Under the pieces are notes generated by a model. It was not told where the DNA came from, searched no databases, and saw only the letters and a list, made by a program, of their open reading frames with translations. Below are positions 49,602-59,373 of a stretch of DNA of 64,000 bases, one piece after another (the first letter of the stretch is position 1; every line of letters starts with the position of its first letter). Origin of the DNA: Geodermatophilus sp. DSM 45219 (lineage in GTDB: Bacteria; Actinomycetota; Actinomycetes; Mycobacteriales; Geodermatophilaceae); contig NZ_FNIQ01000001.1 in assembly GCF_900104025.1 (NCBI RefSeq), positions 248,001-312,000 on the forward strand, written 5' to 3'. The position numbers were made by a program, and so were the translations under genes.

Positions 49602-50593
49602 GCCATCCCCCCGGTGGGAGCCGGCTCGACCGGCTGGTCGTCGGTGGCGGTCTCCTCCGCCGCGTGCCCGGTGAGGGCGAGGAAGACGTCGTCGAGGTCG
49701 GGCCGGCGCAGGCCGACGTCGACGATCTCCGCGGTGTGGCCGTCGAGCCGCTGAAGGGCCTCGGCCAGGACCTCCGCGCCGCCGCTGACCGGCAGGCTCA
49801 GCCGGCGCGCCTGCTCGTCGACGTGCGGCTCGTCGACGGCCAGCCCCCGCAGCCGCGCCAGGATGTCGGGCAGGACGGCCGCCGTCGTCACGGTGAACTC
49901 CAGCCGCTGCCCGCCGACCTGCGCCTTGAGCTCGTCGGCGGTGCCGCGCGCGATGACCCGGCCGCGGTCGATCACCACCATCCGGTCGGCCAGCCGGTCG
50001 GCCTCCTCCAGGTACTGCGTGGTCAGCAGGATCGTCGTCCCGCCGTCGGCCAGGTCGGCGATGAACTCCCACATGCCCAGCCGGCTGCGCGGGTCCAGGC
50101 CCGTCGTCGGCTCGTCGAGGAAGAGGATGCGGGGGCGGGCTATCAGCGAGGCGGCGATGTCCAGCCGCCGGCGCATGCCGCCGGAGTAGGTCTTGGCCGG
50201 CCGGTCGCCCGCGTCGACCAGGTCGAAGCGCTCCAGCAGCTCACCGGCCCGTGCCCGCGCCTCGCGCCTGCCCAGCCGGTAGAGCCGGCCGACCATCTCC
50301 AGGTTCTCGAACCCGGTGAGGTACTCGTCGACGGCGGCGTACTGGCCGGTCAGCCCGATCGAGGCGCGCACCGCGTCGGCGTCGTCCACCACGTCGAGGC
50401 CGGCCACCCGCACGCGGCCGGCGTCGGCGCGCAGCAGGGTGGTCAGGATCCGCACCACCGTCGTCTTGCCCGCGCCGTTCGGGCCGAGGAGCCCGAGGAC
50501 GGAGCCCTCGGCCACGGTCAGGTCCACTCCGTCGAGGGCGGTGGTCTCGCCGAAGCGTTTGACCAGCCCCTCGACGACGATCGCGTCGTCCAT
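49598..50593 (-). CDS. DrrA-type ABC transporter ATP-binding protein
   Basis: 331 residues. Walker A GPNGAGKTT (37-45), Q-loop GLTGQYAAVDEYLTG, signature YSGGMRRRLDIAASL, Walker B ILFLDEPTTGLDP. The C-terminal 80 residues (GQRLEFTVTTAAVLPDILAR, VGLRRPDLDDVFLALTGHAA) are the DrrA-specific extension. It energises the adjacent permease. ATG 50593 gives the standard length. Confidence 0.94.
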   Translation of the reverse strand: MDDAIVVEGLVKRFGETTALDGVDLTVAEGSVLGLLGPNGAGKTTVVRILTTLLRADAGRVRVAGLDVVDDADAVRASIGLTGQYAAVDEYLTGFENLEMVGRLYRLGRREARARAGELLERFDLVDAGDRPAKTYSGGMRRRLDIAASLIARPRILFLDEPTTGLDPRSRLGMWEFIADLADGGTTILLTTQYLEEADRLADRMVVIDRGRVIARGTADELKAQVGGQRLEFTVTTAAVLPDILARLRGLAVDEPHVDEQARRLSLPVSGGAEVLAEALQRLDGHTAEIVDVGLRRPDLDDVFLALTGHAAEETATDDQPVEPAPTGGMA

Positions 50594-50651
50594 GACAGGA
50601 ACGGTAGATGCGAGGACCGACGGTTCCGACCGGATTTCCGGGCCCACCCCC

Positions 50652-51890
50652 TCAGCCGGTGGTGACCGTGTAGCCGGCCCGGTCCATCCGAGCCAGGACC
50701 TCCCCGGCGTGCTCGGGCCCGCGGGTCTCCAGGACGACGAACACCTCGACCTCGCCCAGGCCCAGGCGGGTCGCCGTCCGCTCGTGCTCGACCTCCAGCA
50801 CGTTGGCCCCGACCTGCGCGAGCTCGCCGAGCACCGCCGCCAGCGAGCCCGGCCGGTCGGGCACGCGCAGCCGCAGCGACAGGTACCGCCCGGCCGCGGC
50901 CATGCCGTGCTGCACCACCTTGAGCAGGAGCACCGGGTCGATGTTGCCGCCGGAGACCACCGCCACCACCGGCGGCTCGAAGGCGCCCGGATCGGCCAGC
51001 ACGGCGGCCACCGCGGCCACGCCGGCCGGCTCGACCACGAGCTTGGCCCGTTCCAGGCAGAACAGCAGCGCCTGGGACAGGTCCTCCTCGCTGACCGTGC
51101 GCACCTGGTCGACAAGGTCGCGGACGTGCGCGAACGTCAGCTCCCCCGGCGCGCCGACGGCGATCCCGTCGGCCATGGTCGTCATCGCCGACAGCGCGAC
51201 CGGCCGGCCGGCGGCCAGCGACCCGGGGAAGGCGGCCGCCGCCGCGGCCTGCACCCCGACCACGCGGACGTCGGGACGGCGGGCCCGCACCGCCGCCGCG
51301 ATGCCCGACACCAGCCCGCCGCCGCCGGTGCAGACGACGACGGTGCGGACGTCGGGGCACTGGTCGAGGACCTCCAGGCCGACCGTCCCCTGACCGGCGA
51401 TCACGTCGGGGTGGTCGAACGGGTGGATGAACACCGCGCCGGTCCGCTGCGCGTGCTCGGCGGCCGCGGCCAGCGCGTCGGTGAGCGAGGCGCCGCCCAG
51501 CCGGGCCTCGGCGCCGTAGCCGCGGGTGGCCGCCACCTTGGGCAGCGGCGCGCTCTCCGGCATGAACACCGTGGCCCGGATGCCCAGCAGCTGCGCGGCC
51601 AGCGCGACGCCCTGCGCGTGGTTGCCGGCGCTGGCCGCCACCACGCCGCGGGCCCGCTCGGCGTCGGTCAGCCGCGCCAGCCGGGTGTACGCGCCGCGGA
51701 TCTTGAACGAGCCGGTCCGCTGCAGGTTCTCGCACTTGAGCCACACCGGCCCGCCGACCCGGTCGGCGAGCGCGCGCGAGTGCTCCAGCGGCGTGCGCCG
51801 GACGACGCCCTCCAGCACCGCCGCCGCGGCCTCGACGTCCGCTCCGCCCACCAGCGCGACGTCGTCCCGCCGCACCTCCCCAGCCACCAT
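50652..51890 (-). CDS. ilvA: Threonine ammonia-lyase (biosynthetic/catabolic IlvA-type)
   Basis: 412 residues. PLP-binding Lys63 in GSFKIRGAY, then SAGNHAQGVALAAQLLG, the Gly-rich phosphate loop CTGGGGLVSG, and VVSGGNIDP. The C-terminal 75 residues are a single ACT domain (LSLRLRVPDRPGSLAAVLGE, LGLGEVEVFVVLETRG), the layout of the shorter, TdcB-like/IlvA2 enzymes, not E. coli IlvA with its double ACT region. It converts threonine to 2-oxobutyrate and ammonia. ATG 51890 is the start. Confidence 0.93.
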   Translation of the reverse strand: MVAGEVRRDDVALVGGADVEAAAAVLEGVVRRTPLEHSRALADRVGGPVWLKCENLQRTGSFKIRGAYTRLARLTDAERARGVVAASAGNHAQGVALAAQLLGIRATVFMPESAPLPKVAATRGYGAEARLGGASLTDALAAAAEHAQRTGAVFIHPFDHPDVIAGQGTVGLEVLDQCPDVRTVVVCTGGGGLVSGIAAAVRARRPDVRVVGVQAAAAAAFPGSLAAGRPVALSAMTTMADGIAVGAPGELTFAHVRDLVDQVRTVSEEDLSQALLFCLERAKLVVEPAGVAAVAAVLADPGAFEPPVVAVVSGGNIDPVLLLKVVQHGMAAAGRYLSLRLRVPDRPGSLAAVLGELAQVGANVLEVEHERTATRLGLGEVEVFVVLETRGPEHAGEVLARMDRAGYTVTTG

Positions 51891-51975
51891 GCCGGGGATC
51901 CTCGCAGGGGATGCGGCCAGGTGGGAGCAGCCGAACGGGTGCCCACCCCGCCGAGCTCGTCGTACCGTGGCGGGG

Positions 51976-53430
51976 GTGACGGACCCCGGCGTTCCCGCCT
52001 CCGCTCCCCCCGCTCCCACGACTCTCGGTGAGCTCCGCGCCAGCGGCGCCACCCCCCGGCCGGTCAAGGCCGAGATCCGCGCCAACCTGCTCGCCCGCTT
52101 GGCCACCGGCGAGCCGTCCCTGCCCGGCATCGTCGGGTTCGAGGACACCGTCGTCCCCGAGGTCGAGCGCGCCCTCATCGCCGGCCACGACCTGGTCCTG
52201 CTCGGCGAGCGCGGGCAGGGCAAGACCCGGCTGATCCGCACCCTGGTCGGCCTGCTCGACGAGTGGACGCCGGTCCTCGTCGGCAGCGAGCTGAACGAGC
52301 ACCCGCTGGCCCCGATCAGCGTCTGGGGGCACCGGCAGGTCGCCGAGCACGGCGACGCCACGCCGGTCGGCTGGCTGCACCGCAGCGACCGCTTCGGCGA
52401 GAAGCTGGCGACGCCGGACACCAGCGTCGGCGACCTGATCGGCGACGTGGACCCGATCAAGGTCGCCGAGGGCCGCACGCTGGGCGACCCCGAGACGGTG
52501 CACTACGGCCTGGTGCCGCGCACCAACCGCGGCATCTTCAGCGTCAACGAGCTGCCCGACCTGGCCGAGCGCATCCAGGTCGCGCTGCTCAACGTGCTCG
52601 AGGAGCGCGACATCCAGATCCGCGGCTACCGGGTGCGGCTGCCGCTGGACCTGCTGCTGGTCGCCAGCGCCAACCCCGAGGACTACACCAACCGCGGCCG
52701 GATCATCACCCCGCTCAAGGACCGCTTCGGCGCCGAGGTGCGCACCCACTACCCGATCGAGCTGGCCGACGAGGTGCGGCTGCTGCACCAGGAGGCCGGG
52801 ACCGCCTGGCCCGGCGGCGACCAGCTGGAGACGCCGCTGGTCCCCGAGCACCTGGTGGAGATCATCGCCCGCTTCACCCGGCTGGTCCGCGACTCCAGCC
52901 ACGTCGACCAGCGCTCCGGCGTCAGCGCCCGCTTCGCCATCGCCGGGCTGGAGACGGTGGCCGCCTCCGCCGTCCGCCGGGCCGCCGTCGCCGGGGAGAG
53001 CCGCCCGGTCGCCCGCGTCGTCGACCTGCCCAGCGTCGTCCCGGCCAGCCGGGGCAAGGTCGAGTTCGCCGACTCCGGCTCCGACCCCGACGACGAACGG
53101 GAGATGGAGGTGCTCGAGCACCTGCTCCGGCAGGCGACCGCGCAGACCTTCCGGGCCCGCTGCGCCGGGCTGGACCTGACCGGCCTGCAGGAGCACTTCA
53201 CCGGCGGGGAGACCGTGGAGTCCGGCGAGCTGGTGCCGGCCGCGGCGCTGCTGGGCCAGCTGGGCACCATCCCGAAGCTGGCCGAGCTGCTGGGGCGGCT
53301 GGGCGTGCCGGAGGGCGAGCAGTCGGCCGAGCAGGCCGCCGCCGCGGTGGAGTTCGCCCTCGAGGGGCTCTACCTCACCCGCCGATTGGCCAAGGACACC
53401 GACGGCGCCCGCACGGTGTACGGGGCCTGA
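51976..53430 (+). CDS. AAA+ ATPase, Mg-chelatase subunit I-like
   Basis: 484 residues. Walker A LGERGQGKTRL (G77-T84), Walker B-like GIFSVNELPDLAERIQVALL, sensor LLLVASANPEDYTNRGRIIT, and arginine finger PLKDRFGAEVRTHYP. It is of the BchI/MoxR class. It pairs with the following VWA gene, an arrangement like Rv0958-Rv0959 in M. tuberculosis. In such pairs the two proteins probably form a metal-inserting or remodelling complex of unknown target. The GTG at 51976 lies nine bases from a TACCGT box, so the message may be leaderless. Confidence 0.88.
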   Translation: MTDPGVPASAPPAPTTLGELRASGATPRPVKAEIRANLLARLATGEPSLPGIVGFEDTVVPEVERALIAGHDLVLLGERGQGKTRLIRTLVGLLDEWTPVLVGSELNEHPLAPISVWGHRQVAEHGDATPVGWLHRSDRFGEKLATPDTSVGDLIGDVDPIKVAEGRTLGDPETVHYGLVPRTNRGIFSVNELPDLAERIQVALLNVLEERDIQIRGYRVRLPLDLLLVASANPEDYTNRGRIITPLKDRFGAEVRTHYPIELADEVRLLHQEAGTAWPGGDQLETPLVPEHLVEIIARFTRLVRDSSHVDQRSGVSARFAIAGLETVAASAVRRAAVAGESRPVARVVDLPSVVPASRGKVEFADSGSDPDDEREMEVLEHLLRQATAQTFRARCAGLDLTGLQEHFTGGETVESGELVPAAALLGQLGTIPKLAELLGRLGVPEGEQSAEQAAAAVEFALEGLYLTRRLAKDTDGARTVYGA

Positions 53431-53431
53431 G

Positions 53432-55417
53432 GTGGTCCGCCGGCCCGGAAAGGGCTACCGGTACGGGCGCTGGCGGGGCGGGCCCGACCCGCTGGCGCCG
53501 CCCTACGACCTGGGCAGCGCGGTCGACGAGATCGGCGACTCGGTGCTCGGCGGCAGCGGCGTGCGCGAGGCGCTGCGCGAGCTGCTGCGCCGCGGCATGG
53601 ACGGCCGGCGCGGGCTCGACGAGCTGCGCCGGTCGGTCCGCGAGCGGCTGCGGCAGGCCCGCAACGCCGGCCGGATGGACGGCACCCTGCAGGAGGTCCG
53701 CGAGCTGCTCGACCGCGCGGTCGAGGCCGAGCGGCGCGAGCTGTTCCCCGACCCCGACGACATGGCCCGGCTCAAGGAGGCCGAGCTCGACGCGCTGCCC
53801 GAGGACACCGCGGGGGCGGTCCGCGCGCTCAAGGAGTACGACTGGCGCTCGGCCGAGGCGCGGCAGGCCTACGAGCAGATCCAGGACCTGCTGCGCCGCG
53901 AGGTGCTCGACAGCTCCTTCGCCTCGATGAAGCAGGCGCTGGAGAACGCGAGCGGGCAGGACATGCAGGCGGTCAAGGACATGGTCGCCGACCTCTCGCA
54001 GCTGATCGACGCGCACAACCGCGGTGAGGACACCGACCAGCGCTTCGCCGACTTCATGGAGAAGCACGGGCAGTTCTTCCCCGACGACCCGCAGTCGGTC
54101 GAGGAGCTGATCGACTCCCTCGCCCGCCGGGCCGCCGCCCAGGAGCGGATGATGGCCGGCCTCTCCCCCGAGCAGCGGGCCGAGCTGGCCGACCTGATGG
54201 CCCAGACGATGCAGGACATGGGCCTGGCCAGCGAGATGGCGCACCTGCAGGACGCGCTGCGCCAGGCCCGGCCCGACCTGCCATGGGGGCAGCGCGGCCA
54301 GGTGCCCGACGGCGAGCAGTCCCTCGGCATGGGCGACGCGACCAGCGCGGTGGCCGAGCTGGCCGACCTGGAGGCGCTGTCCAACCAGCTCTCCCAGGGC
54401 TACGCCGGCGCCTCGCTGGCCGACGTCGACGAGGAGCTGCTCGAGCGGGCACTCGGCCGCCCGGCGGTCGACGACCTCGCCGCGCTGCGCCAGATGGAGC
54501 GCGAGCTGGAGCGGCAGGGCTACCTGAACCGCTCCGAGGGCAAGCTGGAGCTCTCGCCCAAGGCGGTCCGCCGGCTGGGCGCCACGGCGCTGCGCCGGGT
54601 GTTCGCCGAGCTGGACGCGACCGGCCGGGGCGAGCACGACGTGGCCGACGCCGGGTCCGCCGGGGAGCTGACCGGTAGCTCGCGGGAGTGGCGGTTCGGT
54701 GACGAGCAGCCGCTGGACGTCGTCCGCACGGTGCGCAACGCCGTCCTGCGCACCGCGCACGAGCCGCGTGCCGACTCCGATCGCGCGGTGCGGATCGCCG
54801 TCGAGGACTTCGAGGTCGTGGAGACCGAGCGGCGCACCGGCGCCGCGGTCGCGCTGCTGGTCGACCTCTCCTACTCGATGGCGCTGCGCGGCACCTGGGG
54901 CGCGGCCAAGTCGACGGCGATGGCGCTGCACTCGCTGGTGACGACCCGGTTCCCGCAGGACGCCATCCAGATCATCGGCTTCTCCTCCACCGCGCAGGTG
55001 CTGCGCCCGGAGACGCTCGCGGAGCTGTCGGTGGACACGTTGCAGGGCACCAACCTGCAGCACGGGCTGATCCTGGCCCGCCGCTTCCTCGCCCGGCACC
55101 GGGACGCCGAGCCGGTGGTGCTGGTGGTCACCGACGGCGAGCCCACCGCCCACCTGGAGGACGACGGGACGCCGTTCTTCTGCTGGCCGCCGATGCCCGA
55201 GACGATCGCCCGCACCGTGGCCGAGGTGGAGCGGGTGGCCCGGTCGGGGGCGACGATGAACGTCTTCGCGCTGGACCCGGAGCCGGGGCTGGTGCACTTC
55301 GTCCACGACATCACCCAGCGGGCCGGTGGGCGGGTGTTCACCCCGGACAGCGAGCGGCTGGGCGAGTACGTGGTCGCGGACTACCTCCGCACCCGGCGGG
55401 GCCGCCGGGCCCGCTGA
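53432..55417 (+). CDS. VWA domain protein, partner of the AAA+ ATPase
   Basis: 661 residues. A long, helical and charged N-terminal 430 residues (LREALRRGMDGRRG-type repeats of Arg/Glu, DMARLKEAELDALPEDTAGA) and a C-terminal von Willebrand A domain with MIDAS DLSYSM (Asp478 on), TNLQHGLILARRF and VVTDGEPTAH. It resembles Mg-chelatase subunit D-like VWA proteins. It starts one base after the ATPase stop. Cytoplasmic; target unknown. Confidence 0.88.
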   Translation: MVRRPGKGYRYGRWRGGPDPLAPPYDLGSAVDEIGDSVLGGSGVREALRELLRRGMDGRRGLDELRRSVRERLRQARNAGRMDGTLQEVRELLDRAVEAERRELFPDPDDMARLKEAELDALPEDTAGAVRALKEYDWRSAEARQAYEQIQDLLRREVLDSSFASMKQALENASGQDMQAVKDMVADLSQLIDAHNRGEDTDQRFADFMEKHGQFFPDDPQSVEELIDSLARRAAAQERMMAGLSPEQRAELADLMAQTMQDMGLASEMAHLQDALRQARPDLPWGQRGQVPDGEQSLGMGDATSAVAELADLEALSNQLSQGYAGASLADVDEELLERALGRPAVDDLAALRQMERELERQGYLNRSEGKLELSPKAVRRLGATALRRVFAELDATGRGEHDVADAGSAGELTGSSREWRFGDEQPLDVVRTVRNAVLRTAHEPRADSDRAVRIAVEDFEVVETERRTGAAVALLVDLSYSMALRGTWGAAKSTAMALHSLVTTRFPQDAIQIIGFSSTAQVLRPETLAELSVDTLQGTNLQHGLILARRFLARHRDAEPVVLVVTDGEPTAHLEDDGTPFFCWPPMPETIARTVAEVERVARSGATMNVFALDPEPGLVHFVHDITQRAGGRVFTPDSERLGEYVVADYLRTRRGRRAR

Positions 55418-55434
55418 ACGGCGAGACTGGGCGG

Positions 55435-55893
55435 GTGACCGACCGGGCGAGCGCCGTGAGCGTCGCGGAGGTACCGCTCGACGTCGTCCTGCCGCTGCGC
55501 AGCGCCGTCCTGCGCGGCGGCGGCCCGGCGGGCATGCCCGGGGACGACGACCCGGCCACGGTCCACCTGGCCGCGCGCGATGCCGGCGGCCGGGTGGTCG
55601 GTGTCGTGCGCTACTCCCCCGCGCCCTGCCCGTGGCGGCCGGACGCCCGGGCGCCCTGGCAGCTGCGCGGCATGGCCACCACCCCCGGGGTCCGCGGGCT
55701 CGGGGTCGGCCGGGTGCTGGTCGCCGAGGGCCTGGCGCGCGTCGCGGCGCGCGGCGGGGACCTGGTCTGGTGCGACGCCCGCACCACCGCCGCCGGGTTC
55801 TACGAGCGGATGGGGTTCACCGTGGTCACCGGCGAGTACGACAAGCCCGGCGTGGGCCCGCACGTCGGGATGGTCGTGGCCCTGGAGCCCTGA
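55435..55893 (+). CDS. GNAT family N-acetyltransferase
   Basis: 152 residues with the GNAT core: WQLRGMATTPGVRGLGVGRV (acetyl-CoA motif A, RGxGxG/A) and GFYERMGFTVVTGEYDKPGV. The DxGPHVGMV-like end and RSAVLRGGGPAGMPGDDDPA resemble ElaA/YitI-type acetyltransferases. Substrate unknown. It begins 17 bases after the VWA gene and is probably co-transcribed. Confidence 0.85.
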   Translation: MTDRASAVSVAEVPLDVVLPLRSAVLRGGGPAGMPGDDDPATVHLAARDAGGRVVGVVRYSPAPCPWRPDARAPWQLRGMATTPGVRGLGVGRVLVAEGLARVAARGGDLVWCDARTTAAGFYERMGFTVVTGEYDKPGVGPHVGMVVALEP

Positions 55894-55908
55894 ACCGGGG
55901 GGTCCGGG

Positions 55909-56769
55909 TCAGCCCCGGACGAGCTCGGGGGACGCGATGAGGTCGGCGATCTCCGGCGGGTGCTCGGTCTGGGCCACCGGGACGAAGCAGTCCCCGCTCC
56001 GCCGGTACAGGCCGCCCCGCACGTCGATCCCCGGCACGCGCGGGTTGTCCACGACCAGCAGGTGGCCGCCCTCGGGCAGCCCGGCGAACAGCACCCGCAG
56101 GGCGCGCCGGATGTCCTCGTCGCCGAAGTAGAGCCGGCGGAGCAGGTTGGCCACCTTGACCACGTCGGGGGCCGGTCCGGTCCACGGCTGGAAGACGTCG
56201 TGGACCCGGGTGGTCACGCGGGGGTCCTCGCGGACCAGCCGGCGGGCCGCCGGCCCGAGCAGCAGCACCGGACGGGCGGGACGCCGTCGTGCCCGCGCGA
56301 CCAGCGGCGCGGCGAGGACCCGGACCACGCGCGACAGCGAGGGCCAGCCCACGAGCCGCCGGCCGGCCACGAGCACGCAGGTGCCGTGCGGGTCGAAGAG
56401 GACCACGTGCCGGCCGACCTCGACCGCGGAGAGCTCGAGGTAGAGGTCGGCGATCACGTACGACCCGAGGTCCGGCAGCTTCGCGACCAGGTCGACCGAG
56501 GTCGAGCCGTCGGAGGCGCCGATGTCGACGACCGTGGCGCCGGCGAGGTCGAGGTGGTCGCGCAGGAGCGCGTCCGCCGGGGCGTGCCGGTCCGCCTGGG
56601 TGATCTTGATGGTCTCGCCCACGTGGATGATCGACATGACCGCGCGGAAGTCCTCCGCCGAGGGGTCCTCCTCCAGCAGGACCCGGGGGTCGGTGCGGAA
56701 CAGGCGCGGGGCGCGGCGCTCCCAGGCGGCGGGCCAGCCCCCTCGGACGGCTCGGACAGGCGCTCTCAT
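55909..56769 (-). CDS. Class I SAM-dependent methyltransferase-like protein
   Basis: 286 residues. Motif I VVDIGASDGSTSVDLV at about 92-107 and VIADLYLELSAVEVG after it match a Rossmann methyltransferase. Later VVKVANLLRRLYFGDEDIRR, ALRVLFAGLPEGGHLLVVDN follows the post-motif II/III pattern. Target unknown. ATG 56769 is chosen as it begins the conserved part. It is convergent with the GNAT gene, only 15 bases apart. Confidence 0.75.
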   Translation of the reverse strand: MRAPVRAVRGGWPAAWERRAPRLFRTDPRVLLEEDPSAEDFRAVMSIIHVGETIKITQADRHAPADALLRDHLDLAGATVVDIGASDGSTSVDLVAKLPDLGSYVIADLYLELSAVEVGRHVVLFDPHGTCVLVAGRRLVGWPSLSRVVRVLAAPLVARARRRPARPVLLLGPAARRLVREDPRVTTRVHDVFQPWTGPAPDVVKVANLLRRLYFGDEDIRRALRVLFAGLPEGGHLLVVDNPRVPGIDVRGGLYRRSGDCFVPVAQTEHPPEIADLIASPELVRG

Positions 56770-56849
56770 GGCCAGCACGCTAGGGCCGGCGCCCCGCTCC
56801 GCGGCGCCGCCGGAGGGGACCCCTGACCCCAAGGGGGTGGCCGGGGGCG

Positions 56850-58202
56850 TCAGCGTCGCAGGGCGCGCCAGCCGCTCGAGCTGATCCCCGGGATCGCGCC
56901 GGCCCGGAAGGCGTCGACGAACAGCCGGAAGTCGTCCTGCGTGCGGTGCGCGTAGTCGTGCGCGAAGGCGACCACGTCGGCGACGAACTCCTCCTCGCGG
57001 TCACCGATCATCTCCACGATGGCCTCCTCGGTCTGGAACGGCACCAGCGTGTGGTCGCTGTCGGCGTCGCCGACGCAGTGCATCTTCGCCGTCGCCCGGC
57101 CCAGCTGGGCCAGCACCGGCGCGATGTCCTCGGGCTCGGTGAGGTCGTCCCAGTCCAGGTCGGACTCGTAGGGCGAGAGCTCCTGGACGACGAACCCCAC
57201 GCCGCCGATCTCGGTGTGCCCGAGGAACTGCGAGGCGTTGGCCTGCAGCGCCCGCTGCGAGATCGCCGTCCGGTGGCCCTCGTGCTCGAAGGACGCCCGG
57301 ATGTCCGGGTCCCGTACCACCCGGCTCGGCGCCGGCACGTTGCCCTGCTTGAGCGAGAGGACGACGTCGTTCTCCAGCGCCTGGTCGTAGCCCTCGAGCA
57401 ACACGTTGTACGCCGGGAGCCCGGCGCTGCCGATGCCGAATCCGCCGGTGGCGACGACGTCCTTGACGTCGTAGGCGACGTCGCGCCGCCGTCGCGGCGG
57501 GAAGACGGTGCCCCGGTAGCGGTCCAGGGCGGCCAGCACCGTGTCCCGCTCGGCGTCGTCCAGGCGCCGGGTGCGCGGCCCGTCGGCGAACCTCCGTCGG
57601 TAGTCCTCGACGACGGTCATCCGGTCCAGCAGCGCGGCCCGGCTGCGGGCGCTGGTCTCCAGGATGACCCGGTGCACCGCGCCCTCGGTGTTCTCCTTGA
57701 CCAGCGCGAAGGACTTGTCGTCGTCGAGGCGGGTGAAGTGCCGGACCTGGTCGAGGTAGGCGGTGAGGTAGCCGCGCAGCAGGTCGGAGATGACGTCGTC
57801 GCCGAATGCCTTGCGCCAGGACAGCAGCGCGAAGCTCGCGGCGAACCGGCGCAGGTCCCAGCTCACGTGCCCCACGTAGGCCTCGTCGAAGTCGTTGACG
57901 TCGAAGACGATCCGGCCGGCGCCGTCCATGTAGGTGCCGAAGTTCTCCGCGTGCAGGTCGCCCTGGATCCACACCCGGCCGGTGCGCTCGTCGCACCAGC
58001 GGTCCTCCAGCTGGGCCATGTCGGCGTAGAAGAGGCAGGCGGTGCCCCGGTAGAAGGCGAAGGGGTCGGCCGCCATCTTGCGGAACTTGGTGCGGAAGGC
58101 GTCCGCGTCGGCGGTCATCAGCTCGGAGAACGCGTCGACCAGCACGTCGACGATCTGCTGCGAGCGGTCACCAGGAGTGACCCTTGCGGGGGATTCAGCC
58201 AC
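56850..58202 (-). CDS. DUF2252 family protein
   Basis: 450 residues. Characteristic DUF2252 strings: MAADPFAFYRGTACLFYADM, VWIQGDLHAENFGTYMDGAG, FDVNDFDEAYVGHVSWDLRR, and the downstream DVAYDVKDVVATGGFGIGSA. The pattern GDLHxxNFG...FDxNDFDE is like aminoglycoside phosphotransferase-fold kinases (HGDxxxxN ... DFD), so it is probably a kinase-like enzyme. No substrate is known. The GTG at 58202 is preferred to longer readings since DUF2252 homology starts soon after. Confidence 0.85.
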   Translation of the reverse strand: MAESPARVTPGDRSQQIVDVLVDAFSELMTADADAFRTKFRKMAADPFAFYRGTACLFYADMAQLEDRWCDERTGRVWIQGDLHAENFGTYMDGAGRIVFDVNDFDEAYVGHVSWDLRRFAASFALLSWRKAFGDDVISDLLRGYLTAYLDQVRHFTRLDDDKSFALVKENTEGAVHRVILETSARSRAALLDRMTVVEDYRRRFADGPRTRRLDDAERDTVLAALDRYRGTVFPPRRRRDVAYDVKDVVATGGFGIGSAGLPAYNVLLEGYDQALENDVVLSLKQGNVPAPSRVVRDPDIRASFEHEGHRTAISQRALQANASQFLGHTEIGGVGFVVQELSPYESDLDWDDLTEPEDIAPVLAQLGRATAKMHCVGDADSDHTLVPFQTEEAIVEMIGDREEEFVADVVAFAHDYAHRTQDDFRLFVDAFRAGAIPGISSSGWRALRR

Positions 58203-58238
58203 GGAGCGACCGTAGGGGGCGGTTAGCCTCGGGGACAG

Positions 58239-59285
58239 GTGTCCGACGAGGGGACGGGGGCGGCGGTGACTCGAGCGGCCACGGCATGGCGGCTGGCCAC
58301 GGGCGCCGCCTACGGCGGCGGCGGGCTGGGCCTGGCCGGTGCCGGGATGCTCGCCGTCCTGCGGCAGCAGGCCCGCGCCGCCCGGCGCCGGGTCGAGTCC
58401 AGCAACCTGCGCGTCGACCCGCCATCGGGCGAGGGTGTCTACGGCCGCGGCCGCGGCCGTCCGATCGTGTTCACCGTGCTGGGCGACTCCAGCGCCGTCG
58501 GGCTGGGCGTGCAGCGGGCCGCCCAGACCCCCGGCGTGCTGCTCGCCGCGGCCCTGGCCGAGCTGGCCGAGCGCCCGGTCCGGCTGGTGCGGCTCGCGGT
58601 CTCGGGTGCCAAGTCCTGGCAGCTGGACGAGCAGGTGGACAAGGCGCTGCTGGAGCACCCGGCCGTCGCCCTGATCATGATCGGCGCGAACGACGTGACC
58701 AGCCGCACCGCGCCGGGGGTCTCGGTGCGGCACCTGCGCGACGCCGTCCGCCGGCTCACCGAGGCCGGCACGCAGGTCGTCGTCGCCACCTGCCCGGACC
58801 TGGGCACCGTGCGGCCGATCGGCCGGCCGCTGCGCTGGCTGGCCCGCCGGTGGAGCCGGCAGCTGGCCGCCGCGCAGACGATCGCCGTCGTCGAGGCCGG
58901 CGGGCGCACCGTGTCACTGGGCTCGGTGCTCGGCCCCTCGTTCGCCGAGGACCAGGACCTGTTCAGCGCCGACGAGTTCCACCCGAGCGCGCACGGCTAC
59001 GCGCAGGCCGCCGCCGTCCTGCTGCCGTCGATCGCCGACGCGCTCGGCGTCTGGCCGGCCGCCGCCGACCGCGGCCTGCGCAACCTGCGCCGCGACACCG
59101 TCCGCCCCGTCGCCCGGGCCGCGGCGCGGGCCGCCGGCCGCACCGGCACCGAGGTGCAGGCGACCGCCGTCCGCGGTCAGGACACCGGCCCGCGGGGTCC
59201 CTGGGCCCGGCTGCGCCGCCGCCGTCCCCCGGACATCCCGACGCCGGAGCAGGCCGAGCGGGCGGAGCAGGGCTCGGTCGGCTGA
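58239..59285 (+). CDS. SGNH/GDSL hydrolase
   Basis: 348 residues. After an N-terminal hydrophobic segment (AAYGGGGLGLAGAGMLAVLR, probable membrane anchor) come the SGNH blocks: FTVLGDSSAVGLGVQRAAQT (Ser84), the Gly block SGAKSWQLDEQ, MIGANDVTSRT, and the DxxH block FSADEFHPSAHGYAQAA. Probably an esterase acting at the cell envelope. A Rv1075c-like gene sits beside a fadA gene in M. tuberculosis as here. The gap to the divergent DUF2252 gene is only 36 bp. Confidence 0.88.
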   Translation: MSDEGTGAAVTRAATAWRLATGAAYGGGGLGLAGAGMLAVLRQQARAARRRVESSNLRVDPPSGEGVYGRGRGRPIVFTVLGDSSAVGLGVQRAAQTPGVLLAAALAELAERPVRLVRLAVSGAKSWQLDEQVDKALLEHPAVALIMIGANDVTSRTAPGVSVRHLRDAVRRLTEAGTQVVVATCPDLGTVRPIGRPLRWLARRWSRQLAAAQTIAVVEAGGRTVSLGSVLGPSFAEDQDLFSADEFHPSAHGYAQAAAVLLPSIADALGVWPAAADRGLRNLRRDTVRPVARAAARAAGRTGTEVQATAVRGQDTGPRGPWARLRRRRPPDIPTPEQAERAEQGSVG

Positions 59286-59373
59286 GGCCGGGGGCGTACG
59301 TACCGGGGAGTAGGTTCGGGGGCGCCCCGACGTCCGGCGCCCCGTCGCCGGATCCCCTCATCGTGGAGGACCC

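Noticed and set aside
46473-49754. A 1093-codon open frame on the plus strand
   Set aside because: Antisense to the M3 peptidase and ABC permease; amino acid composition is that of a shadow frame with no domain.
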